A stretch of DNA of 64,000 bases. It comes from Acinetobacter venetianus RAG-1 = CIP 110063 (GTDB lineage: Bacteria > Pseudomonadota > Gammaproteobacteria > Pseudomonadales > Moraxellaceae). The translations under genes were made by a program, and so were the position numbers. Position 1 is the first letter of the stretch. Each line of letters opens with the position of its first letter. Positions 38,382 through 47,698 of this stretch are shown one piece after another. The stretch lies in contig NZ_KB849557.1 in assembly GCF_000368585.1 (NCBI RefSeq), forward strand, positions 37,763 through 101,762, written 5' to 3'. The notes beneath the pieces were generated by a model that had not been told where the DNA came from, did no database searches, and worked only from the letters and a program-made list of their open reading frames with translations.

Positions 38382-40028
38382 TTATGGATTTGAGCATGTA
38401 GCTAACATGTCATTTTTAGGGTCAATTACTTTGGTTTTTACGTCTAACAAACTCAACATCGTTGGGAATAAGTTATCTTGGCTTAATTCCTTTTGACGTT
38501 GTTGCGACAAACAACTCATTTGTTTCTGTGCCTGTTGTTTCCACGCATCAGAGAACCACATTAGCATCGGCACATGTGTTTGCTGAGATGGTGCAATTGC
38601 ATAAGGCGCGCCATGTAAATACATGCCACTTTCACCCGTCGACTCACCGTGATCAGACAAATACCACAAACCTGTTTCGTATTGGGTTGCTGTCTTTAGG
38701 GTTTCAATCAAAGAATCTAAAACATAATCCGTGTAGAGCAAAGTATTGTCGTAACTATTTAATAATTCATCACGAGAACAACCTTGAATCGCATTGGTAT
38801 CACACGTTGGTTTAAAGACTTTATATTGCGGTGGAACGCGTTTGTAATATGCAGGCCCATGACTTCCCATTTGATGTAATACAACTAAATGCGGACGTGT
38901 GTCATCCTTCGGAATCGTCGCTAAGTATGCTTTTAAACTATCAATTAAAATATCATCAAAACATTCTTCATCTTTACACCATTTCTTTTGAATGGGTTCT
39001 GGAATTTTGAACTCTTCAACACGGTCACACGTTCCTTTACAACCAGAATTGTTATCAATCCATGTCACTTGATAACCAGCTCGCTTCGCAATATCTAGCA
39101 ATCCTTCACGATGATTCGCTAGACTTTCATCATAATCTTCGCGTGGCATACCTGAGAACATACACGGCACTGAAACTGCCGTTGCCGTTCCACATGAACT
39201 CACTTGAGAAAAATTGATAATGTCTTGTTTCGATAATTTAGGGTTGGTGTTCTTGCTATAGCCATTTAAAGAGAAATTTTCTGCACGCGCAGTTTCACCG
39301 ACGACTAGAACCATTAATTTAGGCAACTTGGATGCATCAGTTTTTTGCATCGTTGCATCTTCACCATAGGTTACGAGCGGAAGATTTTCTTTAGGTGCTT
39401 TCTTTTTATAATAAGACGCAAAAGATGCAATCATATTTTGTGGTGAGATCATACCTTTCAAATCACGGTTTTCACGGAAGATTGCTGCAAAATCAACATA
39501 GAAAACAAAAAGCAGACCACCTACCATTGCTAAAGAAACAACAGTAGCAATTACTTTCTTGAGCAACTGACCAACGATAGGTTCAGATTTTAGTTTTACC
39601 AGTAAAATCGCAATGATTGGTAAAACCGTCATCCCTAAAGTCCAAACAACCAAATGCCAAGACCAAGTATCACGCGCCTCTGCCATATCTGTTTGCATCA
39701 GATTTTGCACTTGATCAGAAGTAATCAAGACACCTAAAGTGCTCACTGCATATGAAGCAAATCCACCGATAAAAACCAGTGCAATTGCAATTGGCTTAGC
39801 CGTCCACTTCCAGTTGAATAACTGAAAAATAAAGTTATACAGTGCAACAACAACCAAAACCGAAGCCGCAACAAATAGACCTGCTTTGATGCCTGTATAA
39901 GGAGTAAGGGATTGAAGCTTTTCATAAAAAGCGATATTCAGGAAAACCCCTAACCAAATTGCAAGCAATAAGTTAAAAGTAAGCAGTGAAATCGGCCTGA
40001 TCTTGAGTTTTTGTAGCAGCATAATCAT
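38382..40028 (-). CDS. pmrC: Lipid A phosphoethanolamine transferase PmrC/EptA
   Basis: 548-aa inner-membrane enzyme that adds phosphoethanolamine from phosphatidylethanolamine to lipid A, lowering polymyxin binding. Five N-terminal helices (about 1-185) precede a periplasmic alkaline-phosphatase-like domain: VVGETARAENFSLNGYSKNTNP with the catalytic Thr, SSCGTATAVSVPCMFSGM, LHQMGSHGPAYYKR and LSDHGESTGESGMYLHG as metal ligands, plus paired Cys. The start is uncertain among GTG 40031, ATG 40028 and ATG 40022. First gene of pmrCAB. Confidence 0.95.
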   Translation of the reverse strand: MIMLLQKLKIRPISLLTFNLLLAIWLGVFLNIAFYEKLQSLTPYTGIKAGLFVAASVLVVVALYNFIFQLFNWKWTAKPIAIALVFIGGFASYAVSTLGVLITSDQVQNLMQTDMAEARDTWSWHLVVWTLGMTVLPIIAILLVKLKSEPIVGQLLKKVIATVVSLAMVGGLLFVFYVDFAAIFRENRDLKGMISPQNMIASFASYYKKKAPKENLPLVTYGEDATMQKTDASKLPKLMVLVVGETARAENFSLNGYSKNTNPKLSKQDIINFSQVSSCGTATAVSVPCMFSGMPREDYDESLANHREGLLDIAKRAGYQVTWIDNNSGCKGTCDRVEEFKIPEPIQKKWCKDEECFDDILIDSLKAYLATIPKDDTRPHLVVLHQMGSHGPAYYKRVPPQYKVFKPTCDTNAIQGCSRDELLNSYDNTLLYTDYVLDSLIETLKTATQYETGLWYLSDHGESTGESGMYLHGAPYAIAPSQQTHVPMLMWFSDAWKQQAQKQMSCLSQQRQKELSQDNLFPTMLSLLDVKTKVIDPKNDMLATCSNP

Positions 40029-40076
40029 CACAATCTAAAAAGAAAATTCTTAGCTTCACTAAGATAAAAATTGAAA

Positions 40077-40093
40077 CTTAAAAATGACTTAAA
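40077..40093 (-). promoter_or_regulatory. PmrA box of pmrCAB (autoregulation)
   Basis: On the minus strand TTTAAG-TCATT-TTTAAG is a perfect pair of PmrA hexamers 5 nt apart, about 50-65 nt upstream of pmrC. A TATCTT -10 candidate follows. PmrA would therefore activate its own operon. Confidence 0.75.
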
Positions 40094-40283
40094 CTAAATA
40101 CTTGATGTTTCACAATACTGCTGATTGAACGCTAAAACTCGTATCATGACGCTAAAAATTATTTATATGAAAACAATAATTTCCTTATACCCGATCATTC
40201 CAAACATCGTATTATTTTATTGTTAACAAGCCATCCAGTGGATAAGGCGATTATAGTGTAATGAAGAAAAATTGAAATAAAAA

Positions 40284-40313
40284 AACACCCTATAAGCAGT
40301 ACTTAAGGGTGTT
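40284..40313 (-). terminator. Rho-independent terminator of the porin gene
   Basis: AACACCCT/AGGGTGTT stem. On the minus strand it is followed by a run of T residues, just after the porin stop. Confidence 0.75.
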
Positions 40314-40329
40314 GTTTTAAGCTAAAGTA

Positions 40330-41436
40330 TTAGAACTTGAACTCTAAACCTAAACCTGCAACAGGTTGCTTGTCTTTCTTACTTGCTTGTTCAAGAGTCA
40401 AATACCCCGCATAACCATAAGTTTTAACTTGTTTGTTAAAAGCATAGTCTGCACCAGCGATAATTTGCTTCGCTTTAAAATCAGATGAGTTATCTTTAAA
40501 ACTCGTATCATTTTGGCTGTACTGACCTTTTACCGTCCAGTTTTTCGCTTGAGGAATATTATATTCAGCGCCGATTAACCAACCTTGCGCATCATCAATA
40601 TTTTCAGAACCTGCATCATTGCCAGCAACAGCTTCTACTTCGGAGGTTTGGTACATTGCTTTTAACGCCAAACCATCAATTGGATTCACACGACCAATGG
40701 CACGAACAGTATTCGCTGCTGCAAATAAAGATCCACCACCAATTTCAGGTTCAGCAGCATTTAACATACCTCGTCCTAAAAAATTACTTGGAATTGCTTT
40801 GTCATAAGCTAAAGCTGCCACAACCATTGGGTTTTCATATACAACAGAAGCAGACCATGCATCACCTAAACCACGACCAGAAACTTTAGCTCCACCGCTA
40901 GTTTTCTTAATCCCAGAAGATTCACCTGTTGCCAGTAATGCGTTGAATTTGAAACCACCATCTAAAAGTTTCACTGCTGGTGATTCATATACAACCACAT
41001 TATCAATACGGTTTTCGCCTGTGAAGATCCCTGTTACATCCGCTTTATTTGCGACATAGTTATTGAAGGTATCTACGACGCTTGATAATTGTTTCAATGG
41101 CGTATCATGCTTACCGATTTTAACAGTACCCAATTGACTGTCTTTTAAACCTACATAACGGTTACGTTGAGTCCAGTCACTACTATCACCATCAGCACTA
41201 AAACCCCATTCTGCAGCGTATACAGCGCTTAAACGGTCAGTCAGTTTTTCATCACCCTTTACGCCGATAAACGAACTATTTGAACTAATTTCCCAAACAT
41301 CTTTATTCGATTTAGTTGCATTTTTTTCTGGTAAATAGTCAACGCTAGCATCAATCTCACCGTAGATTGTTGGCGCTGCAAAAGTTGATGTTGCAAGTAA
41401 ACTGAGCACTGCTGCTGTTACAATTTTGATTTTCAT
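40330..41436 (-). CDS. Gram-negative trimeric porin (porin_4-like)
   Basis: 368-aa outer-membrane general porin. Signal peptide MKIKIVTAAVLSLLATSTFA. Mature start APTIYGEIDASVDYL, then alternating beta strands (SNSSFIGVKGDEKLTDRLSAVYAAEWGF, RNRYVGLKDSQLGTVKIGKHDTPLKQLS, which is the L3-like loop) and a terminal Phe in GLGLEFKF, the BAM signal. The start at 41436 is chosen because AGGA lies 8 nt upstream; in-frame ATGs further upstream lack a ribosome site. Substrate unknown. Confidence 0.88.
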   Translation of the reverse strand: MKIKIVTAAVLSLLATSTFAAPTIYGEIDASVDYLPEKNATKSNKDVWEISSNSSFIGVKGDEKLTDRLSAVYAAEWGFSADGDSSDWTQRNRYVGLKDSQLGTVKIGKHDTPLKQLSSVVDTFNNYVANKADVTGIFTGENRIDNVVVYESPAVKLLDGGFKFNALLATGESSGIKKTSGGAKVSGRGLGDAWSASVVYENPMVVAALAYDKAIPSNFLGRGMLNAAEPEIGGGSLFAAANTVRAIGRVNPIDGLALKAMYQTSEVEAVAGNDAGSENIDDAQGWLIGAEYNIPQAKNWTVKGQYSQNDTSFKDNSSDFKAKQIIAGADYAFNKQVKTYGYAGYLTLEQASKKDKQPVAGLGLEFKF

Positions 41437-41767
41437 TGTTGACATCCTAGTTAATTTGTAACAAATCCTACACATTAACTTTATATGACAAAACAATTAA
41501 AATCTTATTTATTTATTCTATTTTCGACTAAAGTTTAATTTTTATACACGATAATCATTTACTGTAAAAAATAAAAAATATTCAATAATATTATTTATTA
41601 TCAATATCTTATAAAAACAACCATTTCTTTAATTTAAGGTGATTCAAATCTTGGTAGGCAATTTTTTGATTTTATTGAAATAGGATCTTCATCTCTTTTT
41701 ATCCATGTATACATCTGTTCAATATTTCAACTTATAACAACAAAAAAATTAATTTTGTAATAAATAT
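41437..41767. other. AT-rich intergenic region upstream of the porin gene
   Basis: 331 bp, strongly AT-rich, with the porin promoter region on the minus strand and the 3' end of the MFS transcript. I see no coding sequence and no clear operator. Confidence 0.5.
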
Positions 41768-43060
41768 CTAATGTGGTCTTGCCTTTTTCAACCAGTAATA
41801 AATCGGCCATAAGCAAATCACCGCGATCATACAAATCACAGTTAAATAACGAGTGTACCCTAGCCAATCCCCTATTACCCCACTCATTAAATAAAGCAAA
41901 CCACTGATCGTTGCCATCACAGAAACCTGAAAAGTAAAGTCTGTGCCTGCAAAGTTTTTACGGCTGTATTGCATCACTAAAGTCAGCATCACGACCAAAA
42001 GCATTGCCGAACATGCATCTTCAAATGCATTGACAGCATACAACCACATCGGCGCGATCGGAGATTGATGCTCAAATGCATAAGCAAGATAACCGTAAGC
42101 GATAAGACTAAGTATTTTTAATATTGAAAATAAAATCAAAGCCGATGATCTAGAAAAATATCTGAGTAATAATCCTGCTATACCTGCACCAATCAATGCT
42201 GCGATTGCACCAAGCATGGTAATGTAAATTCCGATTTGCGAAAAACTCAGCCCCATATCAACCATTAACGGTTTTAAAAGTGGTCCTGCAAGCCCATCAG
42301 CAATTTTGAAGCTGATTAATACCATTAACCAAGCTTTTAACTCTACAGATGAACTAAAGTAAGCAAGATATTGTCGAATTGCCTGAAGTAGTGATGTCTG
42401 TATTTTTGCAATATCAGTAGAAGCTTTAGGATGAACAGGTTCTTTATAAAATAAGATCGCTAATGTATTTAAAAAGACAATCCCAGCCAGTAATAGAAAA
42501 GTTGCTTGCCATTGCAGCCAGTCCAGACTCCACAATACAGCACCACCACCGACAATAAAGCCAAGCCTTGAACCAATTACTTGGAAGGTATTGCCCCAAT
42601 GTTGTTGATCAGTTTTAAGCAAATTAACAGCCAAACCATCTGTTGCAATATCTTGCGTTGCGCCTGTTAGATTGCTCAATAACAATAGAACAAAGAAGAT
42701 CAACAAGTAACTTGGTTGATCCAAAGCTTGAATGGGGAAAAATGAAAGTAAAATTAAAATCAAAACACTACAAAGCTGTGTAGGAATAATCCAGCTTCGA
42801 TAATGCCCAATATTAACACTCCCATTTCTTTCCCTGCCGAAAACGGATGGATAAGGTATGGCATAACGATCAACATAGGCAGCCCAAAATATTTTGATTG
42901 ACCACGGCAGCATCAACAAACCAAAACCGCCGATATGTGCCAGTGAAACACCTTGCGCTCTCAAAATGACCGGCAAAGCATGTGTCATAAAGCCGACAGG
43001 TAGACCTTGAGCCCAATACAGTGAAAATAATAAGACATAAACTTGCCGTAAATTAGGCAT
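41768..43060 (-). CDS. MFS transporter, RhtX/FptX-like siderophore import family
   Basis: 430 aa, twelve predicted helices. The N-terminus LYWAQGLPVGFMTHALPVILRAQGVSLAHIGGFGLLMLPWSIKIFWAAYVDRY matches RhtX/FptX permeases and the related AmpG family. Those import ferri-siderophores (rhizobactin, pyochelin) across the inner membrane. A Fur-like sequence lies upstream. No siderophore receptor or biosynthesis gene is in the window, so the substrate remains open. Confidence 0.75.
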   Translation of the reverse strand: MPNLRQVYVLLFSLYWAQGLPVGFMTHALPVILRAQGVSLAHIGGFGLLMLPWSIKIFWAAYVDRYAIPYPSVFGRERNGSVNIGHYRSWIIPTQLCSVLILILLSFFPIQALDQPSYLLIFFVLLLLSNLTGATQDIATDGLAVNLLKTDQQHWGNTFQVIGSRLGFIVGGGAVLWSLDWLQWQATFLLLAGIVFLNTLAILFYKEPVHPKASTDIAKIQTSLLQAIRQYLAYFSSSVELKAWLMVLISFKIADGLAGPLLKPLMVDMGLSFSQIGIYITMLGAIAALIGAGIAGLLLRYFSRSSALILFSILKILSLIAYGYLAYAFEHQSPIAPMWLYAVNAFEDACSAMLLVVMLTLVMQYSRKNFAGTDFTFQVSVMATISGLLYLMSGVIGDWLGYTRYLTVICMIAVICLWPIYYWLKKARPH

Positions 43061-43172
43061 GTATCAATTTCCTCGACAAGTGCTTAGTAAGTTCAAAAGT
43101 ATCTAATCCTCTCAAAATCTTGACGATATTTTCTCATTTTTTGCCAATGCAGAGTATCTCATCAGCGTTTAA

Positions 43173-43191
43173 GATAATTATAGTTGTCATT
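43173..43191. promoter_or_regulatory. Weak Fur-box-like sequence
   Basis: 19-mer starting GATAATTATA matches the Fur consensus at about 13 of 19 positions. It lies between the divergent MFS and acyltransferase genes, 113 nt before the former and 15 nt before the latter. Suggestive only. Confidence 0.25.
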
Positions 43192-43205
43192 ATTTAGCTT
43201 TACTT

Positions 43206-43832
43206 ATGCCACAACATTTTCCAGATTTACCCCCATTAGTTCCTCAACGTGGAACTCATTATAGTCGGGCTTTGTGTAAAAAAATCTTTTTAAGCCAAGG
43301 CTGGAAAGTTGTAGGCGATATTCCAAACCTACCTAAAGCAGTCGCAATTATTTCACCACACACCTCAAATATCGATGGATGGTATGGTTTTCTAGCGATT
43401 GGTGGCTTAGGGTTGAAAATCACAGTTTTAGGCAAAGATACGTTATTTAAACCACCTTTCAAACCACTTTTAGACTGGGCTGGACTGATTCCTGTTCACC
43501 GTGACAGTACCAATGGGCTAACGGAGCAAGTTGTCGCAACCATTCAAAAATATGACCGAATTTGGGTGGGTATGGCACCTGAAGGAACACGTAAAAAAGC
43601 AGAGAAAATGAAAAGTGGTTTCTACCATATTGCTCATGCAGCGGGTATTCCAATCGTGATGTTCTCTTTCGATTACGACCATAAAACCATTTATAGCTTA
43701 GGGGCTTTTACCCCAACAGGTCACTATCAACAAGATTTAGAAAAAATTATGAGTTTTTATGAAGGTCATTTCTCGCCGAAAAATCCACATTGGCTGGCTG
43801 AACCATTACAAAAACTTGTGAAAAAAAACTAG
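43206..43832 (+). CDS. 1-acyl-sn-glycerol-3-phosphate acyltransferase-like protein
   Basis: 208-aa member of the lysophospholipid acyltransferase family. Catalytic HX4D as ISPHTSNIDGWYGFLAIG, the PVHRDSTNGL substrate-binding block, and the MAPEGTRKKAEKMKSGFYHIA EGTR motif. It would acylate a lysophospholipid or related alcohol at the membrane surface. No clear membrane helix, so a peripheral enzyme. Followed by a patatin-like lipoprotein in the same orientation. Confidence 0.85.
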   Translation: MPQHFPDLPPLVPQRGTHYSRALCKKIFLSQGWKVVGDIPNLPKAVAIISPHTSNIDGWYGFLAIGGLGLKITVLGKDTLFKPPFKPLLDWAGLIPVHRDSTNGLTEQVVATIQKYDRIWVGMAPEGTRKKAEKMKSGFYHIAHAAGIPIVMFSFDYDHKTIYSLGAFTPTGHYQQDLEKIMSFYEGHFSPKNPHWLAEPLQKLVKKN

Positions 43833-43895
43833 AAAGTTAAGGGCAAATCTGATCTGATGTGCCCATCTCCTCTGTCTATTTTATCTTCAACTGTT

Positions 43896-44813
43896 ATGAA
43901 AATTGCTCGACTTTCTTGTTTGGCACTGCTTAGCCTTGCTTTATTCGGCTGTGATCAAGCAACGAAAAAAATACCGCCCACAACGACATTAAAAGCACGT
44001 GAACCAGTGATTGCACTGGCTTTAGGTGGTGGCGGTGCGAAAGGATTCTCCCACATTGGTGTGATCAAAGTATTAGAGTCTCATGGCATTAAAGCAAAAA
44101 TCGTAACAGGCACGAGTGCAGGTAGCTTTGTCGGGAGCATTTATGCAAGTGGTCAAACACCATATCAAATGCAAAATCTAGCGCTCAAACTCCAAGAGTC
44201 GGATATCCGCGATCTTACTTTGAATAGCCAAGGCTTCATCCTCGGACAAAAACTACAAAACTATGTCAATGCTCAGGTTGGTAATAAGCCGATTGAAAAA
44301 TTTCCAATTCGTTTTGCAGCAGTAGCAACCCGATTAGATAATGGTAGAAAGGCTGAATTCATCAAAGGTAATGCAGGACAAGCAGTTAGAGCATCATGCA
44401 GTATCCCAAATGTGTTTGTTCCAACCGTGATTGGCAGCACTAAATACGTGGATGGCGGCTTAGTAAGTCCAATTCCTGTAAAAACGGCAAAAGATATGGG
44501 CGCGGATATTGTGATTGCTGTCGATATTTCAGCACGTCCAACGGGTGACAAACCACTGAGTATGTGGGGATTACTCGATCAAACCATTAATATTATGGGA
44601 CAACAAAGTATTAATGAAGAACTCAACCAAGCGACGATTGTGATTCAACCTAAAGTCGGACATTTAGGTGTGCTCGACCTTAAATCAAGTAATGAAGCCA
44701 TTCTAGAAGGTGAGAAAGCTGCGCAAGCAAAAATCACGGCAATTCAAAGCGCAATTACTAATTTTAAGAAATCTCCAGCAGCATTTAAGCCTGCCCCAAG
44801 AGCAAAATTCTAA
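43896..44813 (+). CDS. Patatin-like phospholipase lipoprotein (RssA-type)
   Basis: 305-aa lipoprotein. The start MKIARLSCLALLSLALFGC at 43896 gives a clean signal peptide with lipobox LFGC; an ATG 13 codons upstream is also open. Patatin landmarks are the oxyanion hole GGGGAKGFSHIGVIKVLE, nucleophile GTSAGSFVGS (GxSxG), and catalytic Asp in YVDGGLVSPIPV. A serine-Asp dyad lipid acyl hydrolase, likely on the periplasmic side. Pairing with an acyltransferase suggests phospholipid turnover. Confidence 0.85.
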   Translation: MKIARLSCLALLSLALFGCDQATKKIPPTTTLKAREPVIALALGGGGAKGFSHIGVIKVLESHGIKAKIVTGTSAGSFVGSIYASGQTPYQMQNLALKLQESDIRDLTLNSQGFILGQKLQNYVNAQVGNKPIEKFPIRFAAVATRLDNGRKAEFIKGNAGQAVRASCSIPNVFVPTVIGSTKYVDGGLVSPIPVKTAKDMGADIVIAVDISARPTGDKPLSMWGLLDQTINIMGQQSINEELNQATIVIQPKVGHLGVLDLKSSNEAILEGEKAAQAKITAIQSAITNFKKSPAAFKPAPRAKF

Positions 44814-44861
44814 AAAAACAATCTTTGTATATTCATAAAGATAATGATCTGATAGAGTGCA

Positions 44862-44885
44862 AGAGGTGAATATTTATTCACCTCT
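44862..44885. terminator. Perfect 11-bp hairpin after the patatin gene
   Basis: AGAGGTGAATA/TATTCACCTCT with a TT loop. No U tract follows, so it may be a weak terminator or an mRNA-end stabiliser. Confidence 0.45.
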
Positions 44886-44912
44886 ACTCACTTTAATCAC
44901 ACGAGCAAATCT

Positions 44913-45374
44913 ATGGAATTTGTAGTTGAGCCTTGGCACTGGTTTGTATTAGGGATTTTACTCATTCTTTCAGAGTTAATTTTGCCAGCTTTTGCCGCTT
45001 TATGGTTTGGCATTGCAGCCGTTATGGTCTGCATTTTGTTGTGGCTTTTCCCGATGATGGGATTTACAACCCAAGTAATTACTTGGGGAATTTTATCTAT
45101 TTTATGCACGATTCTTTGGTTTAAGTTTATAAAACCACTTTCAATCGATAAAACCAAAGCTGGTTTGTCTCGTGAATCAACCATTGGACAAGTTGGCATG
45201 GTCATCCATACTGGACTCGATCATGGTCAAATTATTGTACGCTTTCCAATGCCTGTCTTAGGCTCTGATGAATGGAACTGCCGTTCAACAGCCGAAGTAA
45301 AGGTTGGGGATCGCGTTCAAGTTATTGATATTTTGGGTAATGATTTAGTCGTTCAACCACATAGCTCCGCATAA
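44913..45374 (+). CDS. NfeD family membrane protein
   Basis: 153 aa. Three hydrophobic helices in the first 75 residues (WHWFVLGILLILSELILPAFAALWFGIAAVMVCILLWLF, then VITWGILSILCTILWF) and a C-terminal OB-fold domain (STIGQVGMVIHTGLDHGQIIVRFPMPVLGSDEWNCRSTAEVKVGDRVQVIDILGNDLVV). NfeD proteins partner with SPFH/stomatin proteins in the membrane, and the next gene, 18 nt downstream, is exactly that. Confidence 0.9.
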   Translation: MEFVVEPWHWFVLGILLILSELILPAFAALWFGIAAVMVCILLWLFPMMGFTTQVITWGILSILCTILWFKFIKPLSIDKTKAGLSRESTIGQVGMVIHTGLDHGQIIVRFPMPVLGSDEWNCRSTAEVKVGDRVQVIDILGNDLVVQPHSSA

Positions 45375-45392
45375 ACACAAAGAGGGTTTTCA

Positions 45393-46241
45393 ATGTCTGT
45401 CGGTACTATTGTTGTATTAGCGCTTTTCGCTTTTATTGGTACAACTATTTTTAAAGGGGTGCGTATTGTTCCCCAAGGTTATAAATGGATTGTACAACGC
45501 TTAGGTAAATACCATACTACCTTACGTCCAGGTCTTAACTTTGTCATTCCGTATATTGATGAAGTTGCTTATAAAATCACAACCAAAGATATTGTTTTAG
45601 ATATCCCTTCTCAAGAAGTGATTACTCGTGACAATGCCGTCATTATTGCCAATGCTGTAGCATATATTAATATCACGACACCAGAAAAAGCAGTGTACGG
45701 GATCGAGAACTATACTTGGGCAATTCAAAACCTTGTTCAAACTTCATTGCGTTCTATCGTAGGTGAAATGGACTTGGATGATGCACTTTCATCTCGTGAT
45801 CACATCAAAGCTAAACTTAAAGCTGCCATTTCTGATGATATTTCAGACTGGGGAATTACCCTTAAAACAGTTGAAATTCAGGATATTCAACCATCACACA
45901 CCATGCAGGCTGCGATGGAAGCACAAGCTGCTGCTGAACGTCAGCGTCGTGCGACTGTGACCAAAGCCGATGGTGAAAAACAAGCTGCGATTCTGGAAGC
46001 AGATGGTCGTCTTGAAGCGTCTCGTCGTGATGCAGAAGCACAGGTTGTACTTGCCGAGTCTTCACAACGTGCCATTGAAATGGTTACAAGTGCAGTAGGT
46101 GATAAAGAAATTCCAGTTGCTTACCTACTCGGTGAACAATACGTTAAAGCGATGCAAGATATGGCAAAATCAAACAATGCCAAGACTGTCGTACTCCCTG
46201 CCGATGTACTGAACACGATTCGCGGAATTATGGGACGTTAA
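45393..46241 (+). CDS. SPFH/stomatin-type membrane scaffold (QmcA-like)
   Basis: 282 aa. N-terminal membrane helix (IVVLALFAFIGTTIFKGVRIV), SPFH/band-7 domain (GYKWIVQRLGKYHTTLRPGLNFVIPYIDEVAYKI, RSIVGEMDLDDALSSRD), and a long coiled coil rich in Ala/Glu/Arg (AAMEAQAAAERQRRATVTKADGEKQAAILEADGRLEASRRDAEAQ). It organises membrane microdomains and regulates FtsH-type proteolysis in relatives. Operon with NfeD and its own terminator. Confidence 0.92.
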   Translation: MSVGTIVVLALFAFIGTTIFKGVRIVPQGYKWIVQRLGKYHTTLRPGLNFVIPYIDEVAYKITTKDIVLDIPSQEVITRDNAVIIANAVAYINITTPEKAVYGIENYTWAIQNLVQTSLRSIVGEMDLDDALSSRDHIKAKLKAAISDDISDWGITLKTVEIQDIQPSHTMQAAMEAQAAAERQRRATVTKADGEKQAAILEADGRLEASRRDAEAQVVLAESSQRAIEMVTSAVGDKEIPVAYLLGEQYVKAMQDMAKSNNAKTVVLPADVLNTIRGIMGR

Positions 46242-46263
46242 TTTTAATTATCGTTCTGTATGC

Positions 46264-46292
46264 AAAAAGCCATGGTTCTCCATGGCTTTTTT
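46264..46292 (+). terminator. Rho-independent terminator of the nfeD-SPFH operon
   Basis: AAAAAGCCATGG/CCATGGCTTTTTT stem with TTCT loop. Confidence 0.9.
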
Positions 46293-46324
46293 ATTCTCTA
46301 GATTTTTAAATAAGTCGCTTTAAT

Positions 46325-46615
46325 TTAATTCTGATCAGCAAGCTGCTTAATCTTACGATCAAATACAAATGGGCCAAATGGTAATACTGCCGCAATCAAC
46401 CCCATATTAAAGACTGATAAAGACCATTTCATGCGATGACATACCACAAACAACATCACGAGGAATAACAGAAATAAGACACCGTGCCCCATACCAATAT
46501 ATTTTACGAAAATTGGATTTCCCCAAATATATTTAATTGGCATTGCGATGCCGAGTAAAAGTAAAAATGAAATACCTTCAAGTGTGCCAACAATACGTAA
46601 AGATTGAATATTCAT
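46325..46615 (-). CDS. DUF3817 small membrane protein
   Basis: 96 aa, from MNIQSLRIVGTLEGISFLLLLGIAMPIKYI. The longer open frame reaches back into ispA, but this start matches the family. Three membrane helices and the conserved HGVLFLLFLVMLFV and AAVLPFGPFVFDRKI motifs of DUF3817. Inner-membrane protein of unknown role. Lies 13 nt after ispA, probably co-transcribed. Confidence 0.8.
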   Translation of the reverse strand: MNIQSLRIVGTLEGISFLLLLGIAMPIKYIWGNPIFVKYIGMGHGVLFLLFLVMLFVVCHRMKWSLSVFNMGLIAAVLPFGPFVFDRKIKQLADQN

Positions 46616-46628
46616 AACATGCCTTAAA

Positions 46629-47540
46629 TTAACTTTGACGTGCCAATAAGAATTGAGAGATTGCAGTGAGATCTTTTGCGTCTTCACCAAAGAATGCCAA
46701 AGCTTCAAAGGCTTGATCATGTAATGTTTGCGCATAAGCTTGTGCTTGCGCTAATCCCATTAACGCAGGATAGGTGGATTTTTGCACCTGTTCATCTTTA
46801 CCCGCAGTTTTTCCGAGTGTTTCGGTGCTTGCCGTAATATCTAAAATGTCATCTTGAACTTGGAACGCTAAGCCAATACTTTGCCCAAACTGGCGTAGCT
46901 TTGGAATTGCTTGATCAGTTCCAGCGAAAACCGTGACTGCACCCATCATAATTGCCGCTTGGATTAATGCACCTGTTTTATTGCGATGGATATTTTCAAG
47001 TTCGGCTTGATCGACCTGTTTGCCTTCAGCTTGTAAATCCAAAACCTGTCCACAAACCATTTTTGAACTGGCTGTCGCTAAAATTTGCATCTGCTTTAGT
47101 ACAATTGCAGGATCAGTGCCCTGCCCTTGTTCATCGAATAAACGGCTACCTAGAATCTCAAACGCCATGGATTGCAGAATATCACCTGCCAATAAAGCAG
47201 TATCTTCGCCAAAAGCAACATGACAAGTTGGCTGACCACGACGCAGCAAGTCATTATCCATACAAGGCAAATCATCATGTGCCAGTGAATAACAATGAAT
47301 TAATTCAACTGCAACCGCAGCACGTCGAGCAGCAGCAAAATGAGGATTTGGTTTTAATGCAGCTGCGGCATAACACAATGCTGGACGAATTCGCTTTCCA
47401 CCTAACATGACCGCGTGGTGTACTGCGGCTTTTAAGGGTTCTGGAATCGAAAATGCAGCCAATGCTGTCAATAAATCTTGTTGAATACGTTGTTGAGCTT
47501 GTTTTAAAACATCCGCATTAACTTGAGAAATAGATGACAC
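46629..47540 (-). CDS. ispA: Farnesyl diphosphate (geranyltranstransferase) synthase
   Basis: 303-aa short-chain prenyl synthase. GGKRIRPALCYAAA (IPP binding), first Asp-rich motif SLAHDDLPCMDNDLLRRGQPT with the two-residue insertion (DDLPCMD) that marks bacterial FPP synthases, and second motif QVQDDILDITAS. It condenses IPP with DMAPP and GPP to make farnesyl-PP for quinones, undecaprenol and haem O. Distinct from the IspB paralogue at 11.6 kb. Confidence 0.94.
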   Translation of the reverse strand: MSSISQVNADVLKQAQQRIQQDLLTALAAFSIPEPLKAAVHHAVMLGGKRIRPALCYAAAALKPNPHFAAARRAAVAVELIHCYSLAHDDLPCMDNDLLRRGQPTCHVAFGEDTALLAGDILQSMAFEILGSRLFDEQGQGTDPAIVLKQMQILATASSKMVCGQVLDLQAEGKQVDQAELENIHRNKTGALIQAAIMMGAVTVFAGTDQAIPKLRQFGQSIGLAFQVQDDILDITASTETLGKTAGKDEQVQKSTYPALMGLAQAQAYAQTLHDQAFEALAFFGEDAKDLTAISQFLLARQS

Positions 47541-47656
47541 AATTGCCTCTGGAATTTAAATGGAAGAATAAATGACAGAACTTGTCAAAGTGGCGACATC
47601 ATAACACTATTTATCTCACTAGATTGTGTTTGTATTTTTAATCCATTCAAAATAAT

Positions 47657-47680
47657 AAAACCTCCTAAAAAGGAGGTTTT
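47657..47680 (-). terminator. Rho-independent terminator of prpF
   Basis: AAAACCTCCT/AGGAGGTTTT stem with AAAA loop between prpF and ispA. Confidence 0.85.
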
Positions 47681-47698
47681 ATCGACTATAAATCTTGA

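Larger units (their letters stand above)
40029..40329. other. Intergenic region upstream of pmrC
   Basis: 301 bp carrying the PmrA box and leader of pmrC and the terminator of the downstream porin gene. No coding sequence supported. Confidence 0.6.

Noticed and set aside
43173..43191. Firm Fur box for the siderophore-type MFS gene
   Set aside because: Only about 13 of 19 matches and it lies closer to the acyltransferase start. Kept only as a weak feature.
46325..46735. 136-aa form of the DUF3817 protein
   Set aside because: The extra 40 residues overlap ispA and do not fit the family. The start at 46615 does.
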